DNA from: Brassica napus
Lineage: Eukaryota > Streptophyta > Magnoliopsida > Brassicales > Brassicaceae
Assembly: GCF_020379485.1 (NCBI RefSeq)
Contig: NC_063445.1
Span: 54,523,422-54,587,421, forward strand
Length of the DNA stretch: 64,000 nt
Direction: 5' to 3'
Positions within the stretch are counted from its first letter, which is position 1, and each line of letters starts with the position of its first letter. The translations under genes were made by a program, and so were the position numbers. Shown one piece after another: positions 56,068 to 64,000 of this stretch. A model generated the notes under the pieces. That model did no database searches. It saw nothing but the letters and a program-made list of their open reading frames with translations, and was not told the origin of the DNA.

Positions 56068-56501
56068 ATGAGGAGTTTGGTGTATAGGAAGATGTGGTGG
56101 ATTGTTCATGGAAGGAAGAACAAGAGGAACTTACACCGCGATTTTGAGGTATGTTTTGTGAAAACATGAGCTTCTGATTCACATAATTTTCAATATTGGA
56201 CATGGAGTTTAAAACAAATTAAAGTGTTATGATTTGGTAGAATAAGAGTATATGTGACTTGGGGAAAGACTTGGAGGAGATACTAAAGGGGAGACTAGAG
56301 ACTATAGAGGAGGAACCTGAAGCGGAAGAGCGAGAGTGGTTAGGAGAATCTCATAAGCCAATGTTGGTTAAGGCTAAGATGAAAGTGGAGAAGGGAAAAG
56401 CAATAGTAAAGGCAAAAGTGAAGAGTGGTAAAGTGTTTTACATGTTGTGTGTTATTAGTTTAGCCTCTAAACGTGGTTTTAATGATCTTGTTCTTCACTA
56501 A
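56068..56501 (+). CDS. Predicted two-exon hypothetical gene
   Basis: Exon 56068-56148 (27 codons, M-R-S-L-V-Y-R-K-M-W-W) ends at GAG|GTATGT; exon 56241-56501 starts after TTGGTAG and runs to TAA. They join in frame to 113 residues over a 92-bp intron. The middle is acidic (E-T-I-E-E-E-P-E-A-E-E-R-E), followed by Lys/Val repeats (K-A-K-M-K-V-E-K-G-K-A) that may be a coiled coil. I do not recognise a family. The splice sites and sustained frame support it, but there is no outside evidence and it could be a relic. Confidence 0.4.
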
Positions 56502-56757
56502 TTAAATCCTAAATTTCTTTTCTTTTTTCATCTTCTTGAAGAATGTGTATATACGTGTGTATTTCTCTCGGTTAATTTTACTTGTGTAGTATGCAGTTTT
56601 GTGTTTATTCTTGTCATACTTGCTAAATGAAAAAAAAGAGTTGGAGGTCATGAATCAACCATTGCATCAACTAATAGTATTAACTTCTAAAACTCATACA
56701 AATTTTGTTTTAAAAGTTTTAGGATTGATATGAGTGATGATTCAAATATCAGCTAGT

Positions 56758-57244
56758 ATGAGATCTATTTTCCTAATTATATCACTCTTTATATTCTCTT
56801 CTTACGATTCTTGCAACCACCGTAACCGAGCCACGTCCAACTCCTATATTGAGACATGACAACCAAAGCAGCGACCTCTTCTCTGCCATTTCCGACATGA
56901 GAAGAGAATCTTACTATGGTTTTGTCACCCTTCTCCATGTCCTCAGCGATACAAATGTCTTCAAGAACCAATAGATTACTTTCTTGATGCCTAGCGACGA
57001 GGATCTGTCTCATGCAGGCATGAGTCAAGAAAGTCTTGAGACGTTTATCCTAAGACATAGGATTCCTGCTTGGCTTATGATCAACCACATGCTTCGTTTC
57101 CCGAACAAAACACTTGTTCCTTGTAGCATCCCTGATAAAATGTTCACCATTACAAAGTCACGTGGGTCGGGACTTTTTTTGAATAATGCAAGGATAGTTT
57201 CTCCTAATATTTGTCAGAATCAGCAACGTTATTACATTCATTGA
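56758..57244 (+). pseudogene. Fasciclin (FAS1) domain protein, broken
   Basis: The frame from about 56777 reads S-D-L-F-S-A-I-S-D-M, G-F-V-T-L-L-H-V-L, an in-frame TAG (56970-56972), then I-T-F-L-M-P-S-D-E-D-L-S, L-R-H-R-I-P-A-W-L-M, M-L-R-F-P-N-K-T-L-V-P and V-x-N-N-A-R-I-V-S-P-N-type sequence to a stop at 57244. This is the order of FAS1 motifs in plant fasciclin-like proteins (H-x-I-P between two halves). The likely ATG at 56758 starts a signal-peptide-like stretch in another frame, so there is a frameshift as well as the stop, and the C-terminus is cut short. The 240-base minus ORF over it is a shadow. Confidence 0.6.
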
Positions 57245-57691
57245 AGCCTCCTTTTCAAAAGGAATGTTATCACCCAAAATGTTATAACCATTAAGTCTCA
57301 CTTAGTCTAGGCACTGAAGCTCTCTCTATGTTTTCAGAAAATTTGGAGGGTGTAAGAATCGTCGTCTAATGTTTTCAGAAAATAAGAGTTGTAGATTTCT
57401 CAAAGTCATGTAAAAAGAGTTGCAATGTGCCCATTAAACTATATACTATCTTGTTGCAAATTTTTATTTCCAAAGAAATTGGCTGAATAATTCATCATGT
57501 ATGTTCAATTGTTCATAACTGGTTCTCATCAAAGATATGTTGTCAAAAACCAACTTCGGTCGGGACAACAAAATCAAATATGTATCCATGTTGTGTTTAA
57601 TGACAATTGGTTAAATAGAGAATGGTAAAAGTTCTGGCATAGATAGATTGTGATACATATATCCAGTATAGGCCGACAAAAGATATATTAA
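57245..57691. other. No gene seen
   Basis: AT-rich spacer between the FAS1 pseudogene and the LINE; ATCAAAGATATxTTG occurs at 57528 and 57704. No ORF or element end recognised. Confidence 0.35.
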
Positions 57692-58273
57692 GTGATGATC
57701 TCATCAAAGATATATTGTGGGTCAGGAAGTGGCAAGTCGACAGTGGATGTTGGGACAGCGGATGATCTTATTCCACCATATGATGCTTTAAAGATTGATG
57801 CATTAAGTGAACAAGAACAAGATGAGGAGGATCGTATAGGTGATGCGGATATGAACGACATTCCGGTGGGTAATGAATTAATGATAATGGAGGAAGATGA
57901 TTTCCTCAGAGAGGAACTAAACCAGACAGAAAATCAAGAGCCCTTTGAGCAGGACATATCGCAGCCGGTGTTTGCTTCAGAACATGGTAATTCAATCCTT
58001 TTGATTGAAGCGAAGGAAAATTCCGGAGATGATGGAGCTGGAGATGACTATGCGAAAGCTATAACGAGGAGTGCTACGCGTTCCTTGTTCTCGTCGTCAC
58101 AAGCTGTAAGCCGTAGGGCTTCAACAAGGATAAATGCACAGACAACATCAGGACATGGTAGTGGTGCGAGAGGACAGAGTGGGCACCAGCAAGGAGCGGC
58201 TGTGAGGAAATCGAAAGCGGTTCAAAAGAAAGGTACGGTGGATGCTAAACATCCGCCCCACCATCGTCAATGA
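57692..58273 (+). pseudogene. LINE ORF1 C-terminal part
   Basis: 193 codons, acidic then Ser/Gly/Lys-rich (T-S-G-H-G-S-G-A-R-G). No zinc knuckle is in this piece, so the N-terminal part is missing. Its TGA stop overlaps the ORF2 start in ATGA at 58270-58273, as expected for stop-and-restart translation of a LINE ORF2. Confidence 0.6.
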
Positions 58274-58970
58274 AGACGCTCAGTTGGAACTGTCGAGGGA
58301 TAGGAAACGACCTCACAGTTCGACGCCTTAAGGAGATGTGTCAGAAGCATCGCCCAGGACTTTTGTTTCTTTCTGAGACTAAAAATAGGAAGCTGCTGTT
58401 GCAAGACATTCAGGCTGACCTAGGATTTAATAAATGGTTCACCGTTGAGCCTCTTGGCCAAAGTGGTGGTTTAGCTTTATTTTTTATGGATGAATTTCAA
58501 GTTGATGTTTTATTTTCTAATAATCGAATGATTGATGTAAAAGCGGTCATTAATGGAATAAAGGTCTATATGACATTTGTTTATGGAGACCCTGTACTAG
58601 AGAGAAGAGATGAAGTTTGGGAACGTCTTACGCGTTTCTCAACAATTAAAGATGGGCCTTGGTTTATGATAGGGGACTTTAATGAAATCACAGGACATCA
58701 TGAGAAGGAAGGGGGGAGGATACGATCTGATTCTTCATTTCTTTCTTTTAATCAAATGATATCAGATTGTGGAATGCTAGAATTCCCATGCACTGGGAAC
58801 AAACTATCATGGGCTGGAAAGCACACTAATGGCATTGTTCGGTGTCGCCTTGATCGTGCTCTTGGCAGTGAAGACTGGCATGAAAAGTTTCCACACTCCA
58901 AAGTCCAGTACTTAAGAATGTGAGGATCAGATCATCGTCCGGTCCTTGCGGATATACTATCTAAGCCAAC
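58270..58970 (+). pseudogene. LINE endonuclease (APE-type)
   Basis: Starts M-K-T-L-S-W-N-C-R-G-I-G-N; contains L-S-E-T-K, Y-G-D-P, G-D-F-N-E-I and C-R-L-D-R-A, the motifs of the exonuclease-endonuclease-phosphatase fold. A TGA at 58921-58923 falls just before G-S-D-H-R-P, the catalytic SDH motif, which is in the same frame after the stop. Confidence 0.85.
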
Positions 58971-59081
58971 CAAGAGAGGAAAACTTTCAAGTTTGATAAG
59001 CGTTGGTTAGAAAGTGAAGAAATAAGACAAGTAATCTTAGACGGCTGGAACTCCTCTGATCTTTCCCCGGATGCACGCATA

Positions 59082-60173
59082 ATGGATCATATATCCAGCT
59101 GCAGAAAAGCATCATCTCAGTGGAAAAGAGAAAGGGATATAAACTCTGCAAAAATGATCGAAGATCTTAAAGCTAAGGTCGATAATCTTTACTCTGATAA
59201 CGAGGCCACGACTGAAGAAATAGTAGAGGCCCTGAAGGAATTAACTGATGCTCTTAAGGCAGAAGAGCAGTTTTGGAGGCAGAAGAGTAGGATACTCTGG
59301 CTTCTGGAAGGTGACTTGAATACGAAATTTTTTCATGCCATTACAAAGCAACGTCGAGCCAGGAATAAGATTACAAGTCTTTTAGATTCGGTAGGAAACC
59401 TTGTAGAGGAGGAGGAAAAATTAGTAGCCATTGCTACTAGTTACTTTAGAGATTTGTTTCAAACATCCAACCCTCAACTCATTGATGAGGCATTGGCGAA
59501 TGTTTCCACAACCATCACTGACCAGATAAACGCGGATCTTACAGCTCATGTATCTGAATGGGAAGTTAAGTTGGCTCTCTTTGCGATGCATCCTGAAAAA
59601 GCGTCGGGTCTGGATGGTTTCACTGCCTTTTTTTACCAAAAGTTTTGGGACATTGTGAAGGAAGATTTAACTCGTATGGTTAATGAGTTCCTTTTCGATG
59701 GAACAATGGCCAATGGGCTTAATGATGCAAATATATGTCTTATACCTAAGAAGGAGAAGCCAGATGAGATGTCACAGTTCAGGCCAATAAGTCTACGTAA
59801 TGTCAGTTACAAGATTATATCCAAAGTCCTATGCCAAAGGTTGAAAAAAGTATTACCAAATCGAATATCTGAAACCCAGTCAGCTTTTGTTGCTGGAAGA
59901 CATATAACAGATAATGTCTTGATAGCTCAGGAAATGTTCCATGCTCTGCGCACGAACTCTGGGGGAAGGGTGAAGCGAATGGCGATAAAGAGTGACATGA
60001 GTAAGGCTTACGATAGGTTGGAATGGGAGTTTATTAGTGCGGTCTTGAAGAAGATGGGATTTTTAGACACATGGATTGAATGGATAATGCGACGTGTATC
60101 ATCAGTGAAATACCATGTCTTATTCAATGGTCAACCAAGAGGAAATATAACCCCTCAACGAGGTTTACGATAA
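59082..60173 (+). pseudogene. LINE reverse transcriptase, N-terminal and palm part
   Basis: A 363-codon frame with P-E-K-A-S-G-L-D-G-F, F-R-P-I-S-L-R-N, Q-S-A-F-V-A-G-R and D-M-S-K-A-Y-D-R. A TAA at about 60171 replaces a codon in front of G-D-P-L-S-P. The F-A-D-D catalytic motif is found further on (about 60298-60309) in another frame. Confidence 0.88.
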
Positions 60174-61183
60174 GGAGATCCTTTGTCTCCTTTCATATTC
60201 ATCTTATGCACGGAAGCACTCGTTAGCCTTCTTAATCATGCAGAGAACCAAGGAAAGATTACGGGGATGCGCGTTTCCCCCCGGTATCCCACCTTCTCTT
60301 TGCTGATGATAGCCTTTTCTTTTGCAAGGCGGAGCCACGTGAATGTGATGAAGTTATGAAAGCACTTGGGACCTATGGAAAAGCCTCGGGACAATGCATT
60401 AATTTTGAAAAATCCTCCTTACTCTTTGGTAAAAGAATACCTGGACATGTCAAGGATACTCTGAAAGTATCAACTAGAATTATAAATGAGGGAGGAATAG
60501 GCTCCTATCTTGGTATCCCTGTAGATATTAGTGGTTCGAAGGTAAGGCTCTTTGCCTTTCTGAAGAAACGTCTACAAAACCGTGTTAATGGCTGGACAGG
60601 AAGATGGCTAACAAGGGGAGGAAAGGAGGTGCTTATAAAGTTTATACTACTGGCTCTACCTACGTATGTAATGTCGACCCTTCTTCTCCCCTTGGAGACC
60701 TGTGAGAACTTAGCTAGTGCCATTGCACAGTTCTGGTGGAGCTCGAACCCTCCGAAGAGAGGAATACACTGGGTTAAGTGGGAGCAACTCTGCAAATCAA
60801 GGGAAGAAGGAGGAATAGGGTTCAGGATGATCCATGAGTTCAATCTCGCATTACTTGGGAAGCAACTGTGGCGATTAGTGCAATTTCCGGACTCTTTACT
60901 GGCAAGAGTATTGAGAGGACGATATTTTCGTTTTAGCTCACCATTACGACTAAATGATGTTAACAATCCCTCATATGGGTGGAGGAGTATAATGGCTGCA
61001 AAGCCATTAATAACGTTGGGGATTAGACAAAAGGTACACTCTGGGAATGAAATCAGGATGTGGGAAGATCCTTGGATCCCAACGATACCGACGAGACCAG
61101 CTAGGCCAATTGCACCAGTACTTCACCCAATGATGCCAGTGAGCAGTCTGATGATTGGGAACCCGAAGAGATGGAATACATAA
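60174..61183 (+). pseudogene. LINE reverse transcriptase, C-terminal part
   Basis: G-D-P-L-S-P-F-I-F at 60177, a frameshift near 60280, then L-F-A-D-D-S-L-F-F-C and a frame to 61183 with G-S-Y-L-G-I-P, G-W-T-G-R-W-L-T-R-G-G-K-E and F-W-W-S-S. A stop follows at 61181-61183 where the intact protein would continue. Confidence 0.85.
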
Positions 61184-62326
61184 ATGATAGAGAATTATGT
61201 CCATCAGGAGGATATCCCATTGATTCAGTCACTGGCCATAAGCCAGGACTATCAACGAGATGGATATTGCTGGAGCTATACGAAGAATGGGATGTACACT
61301 GTCAAATCAGGTTACTGGGTGGCAACTAATTTGCTAAAGGAACAGTCATTGGAGACGAAGGAGCCTAGTATCACAAAGCTCCAGGCCTATGCTTGGAAGA
61401 TAAAAGCTCCTCCAAAAATGAGACATCTCATTTGGCAGGTGGTATCGGGCCAACTAGCAGTAACGAGTAATCTGACTCATCGCCATATGCGATGCGATAA
61501 TTACTACCCTCGATGTGGTGCAGATGATGAATCTGTAAATCACGCCATCTTTGAGTGTCCTCCTGCAATTCAGACATGGGCACATGCATCAACTCCAACG
61601 CCGCCGACTATATTTCCAAGCGGAAGTTAGTTCACAAATATAGATTACCTGTTTTGGAGGAAGAATGATATTGTAGAACCAGAATTGGACAGGGACCCAT
61701 ATCCATGGATCATATGGTTTATTTGGAAAGCGAGGAACAACAAACTCTTTAAAGGAATTGACAGGGACCCTTTGGAAACTGTCAGACACGCTGAATCTGA
61801 ATGCCAAGCTTGGTTTGACACAAATCAAAGAACGGATGAGGTGGTGGAAGAACAAAACATAGTAAGGAATCCAATCTCCGGGCGCTGCATGATAGATGGA
61901 TCATGGACACATGATGCACTCTTTAGTGGTTATGGATGGACATGGGCAAGTTCAAGTGGTGCGCTAAAATTATTGGGAGCAAGAAATCAACGACGTTGAA
62001 TCTCACCACTGCATTCTGAACTGGAAGCATTATCATGGGCAATGGAATGTATGCTACAGGTATCAACATGCCAATCTTTTGGGACTGATTGTAAGGAATT
62101 AATCGCGATGACCAAAGACCTTGGAGCATGGCCGAGCTTTTCTACTGAGCTGGAGGAGTTTATGAAGTTGAAAGCAAGATTCTCGGAATTCTCGATTGTT
62201 TTTGTACCTCGTCAGGAAAATGTATCATCTGATTCACTAGCTAAGATAGCGAGATCTTTCCATAGGGACTTGTATTACATTGGTTGTTCTGTTCCGGTCT
62301 GGTTTTCCAGACCACCTCAAGCTTGA
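61184..62326 (+). pseudogene. LINE zf-RVT cluster and RNase H domain
   Basis: W-S-Y-T-K-N-G-M-Y-T-V-K-S-G-Y-W opens the part after RT; C-D-N-Y-Y-P-R-C-G and H-A-I-F-E-C form the zf-RVT metal site (first spacing changed). RNase H follows with M-I-D-G-S-W and, after a stop at about 61997, H-S-E-L-E-A-L-S-W-A-M-E and V-S-S-D-S-L-A-K. Ends TGA at 62326 before the poly-A tail. Confidence 0.85.
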
Positions 62327-62357
62327 GTAATAGAATAGCCGTTTGAAGAAAAAAAAA

Positions 62358-63480
62358 ATTTATTAATATTTATAGGTACTTATATTTATATTTGTAGTAA
62401 TAGTTCCATGTTAAAAAATGAAAAAAAATTACATTTGTATCATTTTTCAAAAAAATTAGAAATTTGCACTAAATTATTTTATAAGAGATGTTTTAAGAAA
62501 CATTTACATTTTAGGACACATTTCAACTTATTTATTACATTCTAGAACACATTCTTCTATCCACACACTTTCTTTAACCATTTCCATCAGTCCTAACTAA
62601 ATCATTTATCTTCTAGTTCAACTATTAAAGACTAGTTATAATAAAAAGAAGAGAACTGGCGGGCTTTAACCACAACCATTGATTTATCTTTAATTCCAAC
62701 GGCCAAAATCTTTTATCACAGATCTGGATTTAAACATGAGTATATCTACCTAAAATCCTATCCACTAGATCGATTGTTGTACTTCAAGGCCCCAGATTAT
62801 TACTATTTCACAAATCCAAATCATCATCTTCATCACCTTCATTGCTTTCAATTTTTTCTTTTCTGGCGAAGGTTTTTTTTTGTTAACTAAAGAATTTTGA
62901 TGCAAACAAATTATTTCTCTCTCGTTTTTCTATGTTATGACGATGAGATTTGCGTCTTCGACATCGTCCCATGAAGCTCTTCCTCCGTGGTCTTCTCTCT
63001 CACATGAACGGAGTTCTCTATCACGTGTTTGTATCTCTCTCGCAGGATTGGAGTCACGGCGTATGTATCTCTGATGAAGCTCCTCCGACCGTGGATTGTA
63101 TCACCGTTGAAGCTCGTGATGCTTCGACGTCTTAGTCTCTTGTTCATTCATTTCCATTCATTCATTCCTCTATATGTCTTTGCTACTGATAGATAGAACT
63201 ATGGAATGTTCAAGGAAAAGAACTCGTGCTCATTGTTTTAACTAATATTGTAGCAGATTAGAGAAGATGTTAAGAGTGGGTTTATGTTGAATATCAATGT
63301 ATGTACATTGTGATTATTTTGATCACTTGAGAGCTATAAAGGGTAGATGAGTCTTCCAAAATCGATTTATTTATTTTCAGGTTCAGTAAACTGTCTTTTT
63401 GTTTCAGAATCATCTTGTTTCATAATCAGTGTATGGGTTCATCTGATAATTTGTAAGATTTTCATAACATGCAACTTAAT
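62358..63480. other. No supported gene
   Basis: AT-rich, then a C/T-rich leader-like stretch (62800-62960) and a 61-codon frame (62950-63135) with its minus-strand shadow (62935-63147). I recognise no domain; it could be the first exon of an unannotated gene or a remnant. Confidence 0.3.
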
Positions 63481-63960
63481 ATAATGTTTACGTGTACATC
63501 AACTTTATATGATATCCGTGTGTACACCAATTTTTATGATGTCTATGTTATATATGTGTGTTGTATACATCAATTTTATATGATATCAATGTGTACATCA
63601 ACTTTATACGATTTCCATATGTACACCATTCATTTATAAAGATCCATTACTAAAATGCATTAATTAAAATGCATTAGGTTATAAATTCATTAGGTTATAT
63701 TACTAAAATTCATTAGGTTTCAAACATATAAATATTTTTAAAAGCCACTTAAGCTTCCAAACTATAATAGGGTAACGTCTTAAACTGAGTCAAGACAACA
63801 TTACGTGAACTGAACTAGGCATGATGATTGTGTACATATGGATACCATGTTTGGTTACATTAAGTGTGTGTACATATGGATATCATGTACATGTGGATAT
63901 TGTATTTAGGTATACACATGGATATTGTTCTCAGGTGTACAGTGAGTATTGTTCTCACAA
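63480..63960. repeat. Degenerate short tandem repeats
   Basis: Units like GTGTACATCAACTTTATATGATATCC recur from about 63493 to 63640 (spacing near 30-50 bases), then CATTAGGTT at 63673-63720, then ACATATGGATATCATG / TGGATATTG units at 63835-63945. Not coding. Confidence 0.55.
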
Positions 63961-64000
63961 AGATCCAGTCCATTCATCCAGCACAAATTACATCTACCCA

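Larger units (their letters stand above)
57692..62357 (+). mobile_element. L1-type LINE, decayed, 5'-truncated
   Basis: Order on the plus strand: C-terminal part of ORF1, endonuclease, reverse transcriptase, zf-RVT cysteine cluster, RNase H, then CCAGACCACCTCAAG, GAAG and a poly-A run at about 62347-62357. This is the layout of plant L1 elements with a C-terminal RNase H. Several stops and frameshifts (about 58921, 58975, 60171, 60280, 61181, 61628, 61997) break ORF2. The 5' start and target duplication are not found, so the start given is the first clear coding position. Confidence 0.85.

Noticed and set aside
62935..63147. Opposed ORFs near the right end
   Set aside because: Both strands open over 200 bp with no domain; could not choose one, so left as unsupported.

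Overview
This is plant nuclear DNA, most likely from the mustard family (Brassica or Raphanus type). The genes are intron-rich with GT-AG splicing, the protein-coding matches are close to Arabidopsis proteins, and the gaps are filled with Helitron, hAT, MULE, CACTA, copia and LINE remnants typical of Brassica genomes. The order PWD, type-C response regulator, UMP/CMP kinase, small Cys-rich peptides, RH3 helicase and DUF300/LAZ1-like gene matches, as I recall it, one segment of Arabidopsis chromosome 5. This was judged by eye, without a search.

Layout. 1-790: edge of an RNase H-like coding fragment (minus) and a MULE-type MITE with a 9-bp target duplication. 791-7036: decayed Ty1/copia retrotransposon with two 306-bp LTRs. 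7760-8918: two-exon phytocyanin gene (minus). 10190-16420: repeat cluster holding a GC-rich tandem array, a 1.43-kb foldback element with tRNA-like arms, a decayed MULE and a hAT-like element that ends 118 bp before the next start codon. 16536-22811: 19-exon phosphoglucan, water dikinase (starch turnover). 23520-24078: type-C response regulator. 26731-28160: UMP/CMP kinase. 28500-43020: tandem array of secreted six-cysteine peptide genes (three intact, one dead), interspersed with duplicated 3' pieces of RH3 and duplicated kinase flank, and broken up by Helitrons, a CACTA end, a captured WD40 fragment and a hAT. 42641-46769: chloroplast DEAD-box helicase RH3 (minus). 46780-50270: nested hAT, LINE and MITE insertions. 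50788-52956: seven-helix DUF300/LAZ1-like membrane protein. 53539-54384: GC-rich retroposon with a 16-bp target duplication. 54845-57244: one small unknown gene, one predicted two-exon gene and a fasciclin-domain pseudogene. 57692-62357: decayed L1-type LINE. 62358-64000: no supported gene; degenerate short tandem repeats near the right edge.

The genes do not form one pathway. PWD and RH3 act in the chloroplast (starch phosphorylation; plastid intron splicing and ribosome assembly). UMP/CMP kinase supplies pyrimidine nucleotides. The response regulator belongs to phosphorelay signalling. The phytocyanin and Cys-rich peptides are secreted or at the cell surface. The most unusual part is the 28.5-43 kb array: unequal exchange seems to have copied a small secreted-peptide gene together with broken ends of its two neighbours, after which Helitrons landed in the copies. 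One copy lost its promoter and signal peptide through a deletion with 6-bp microhomology.
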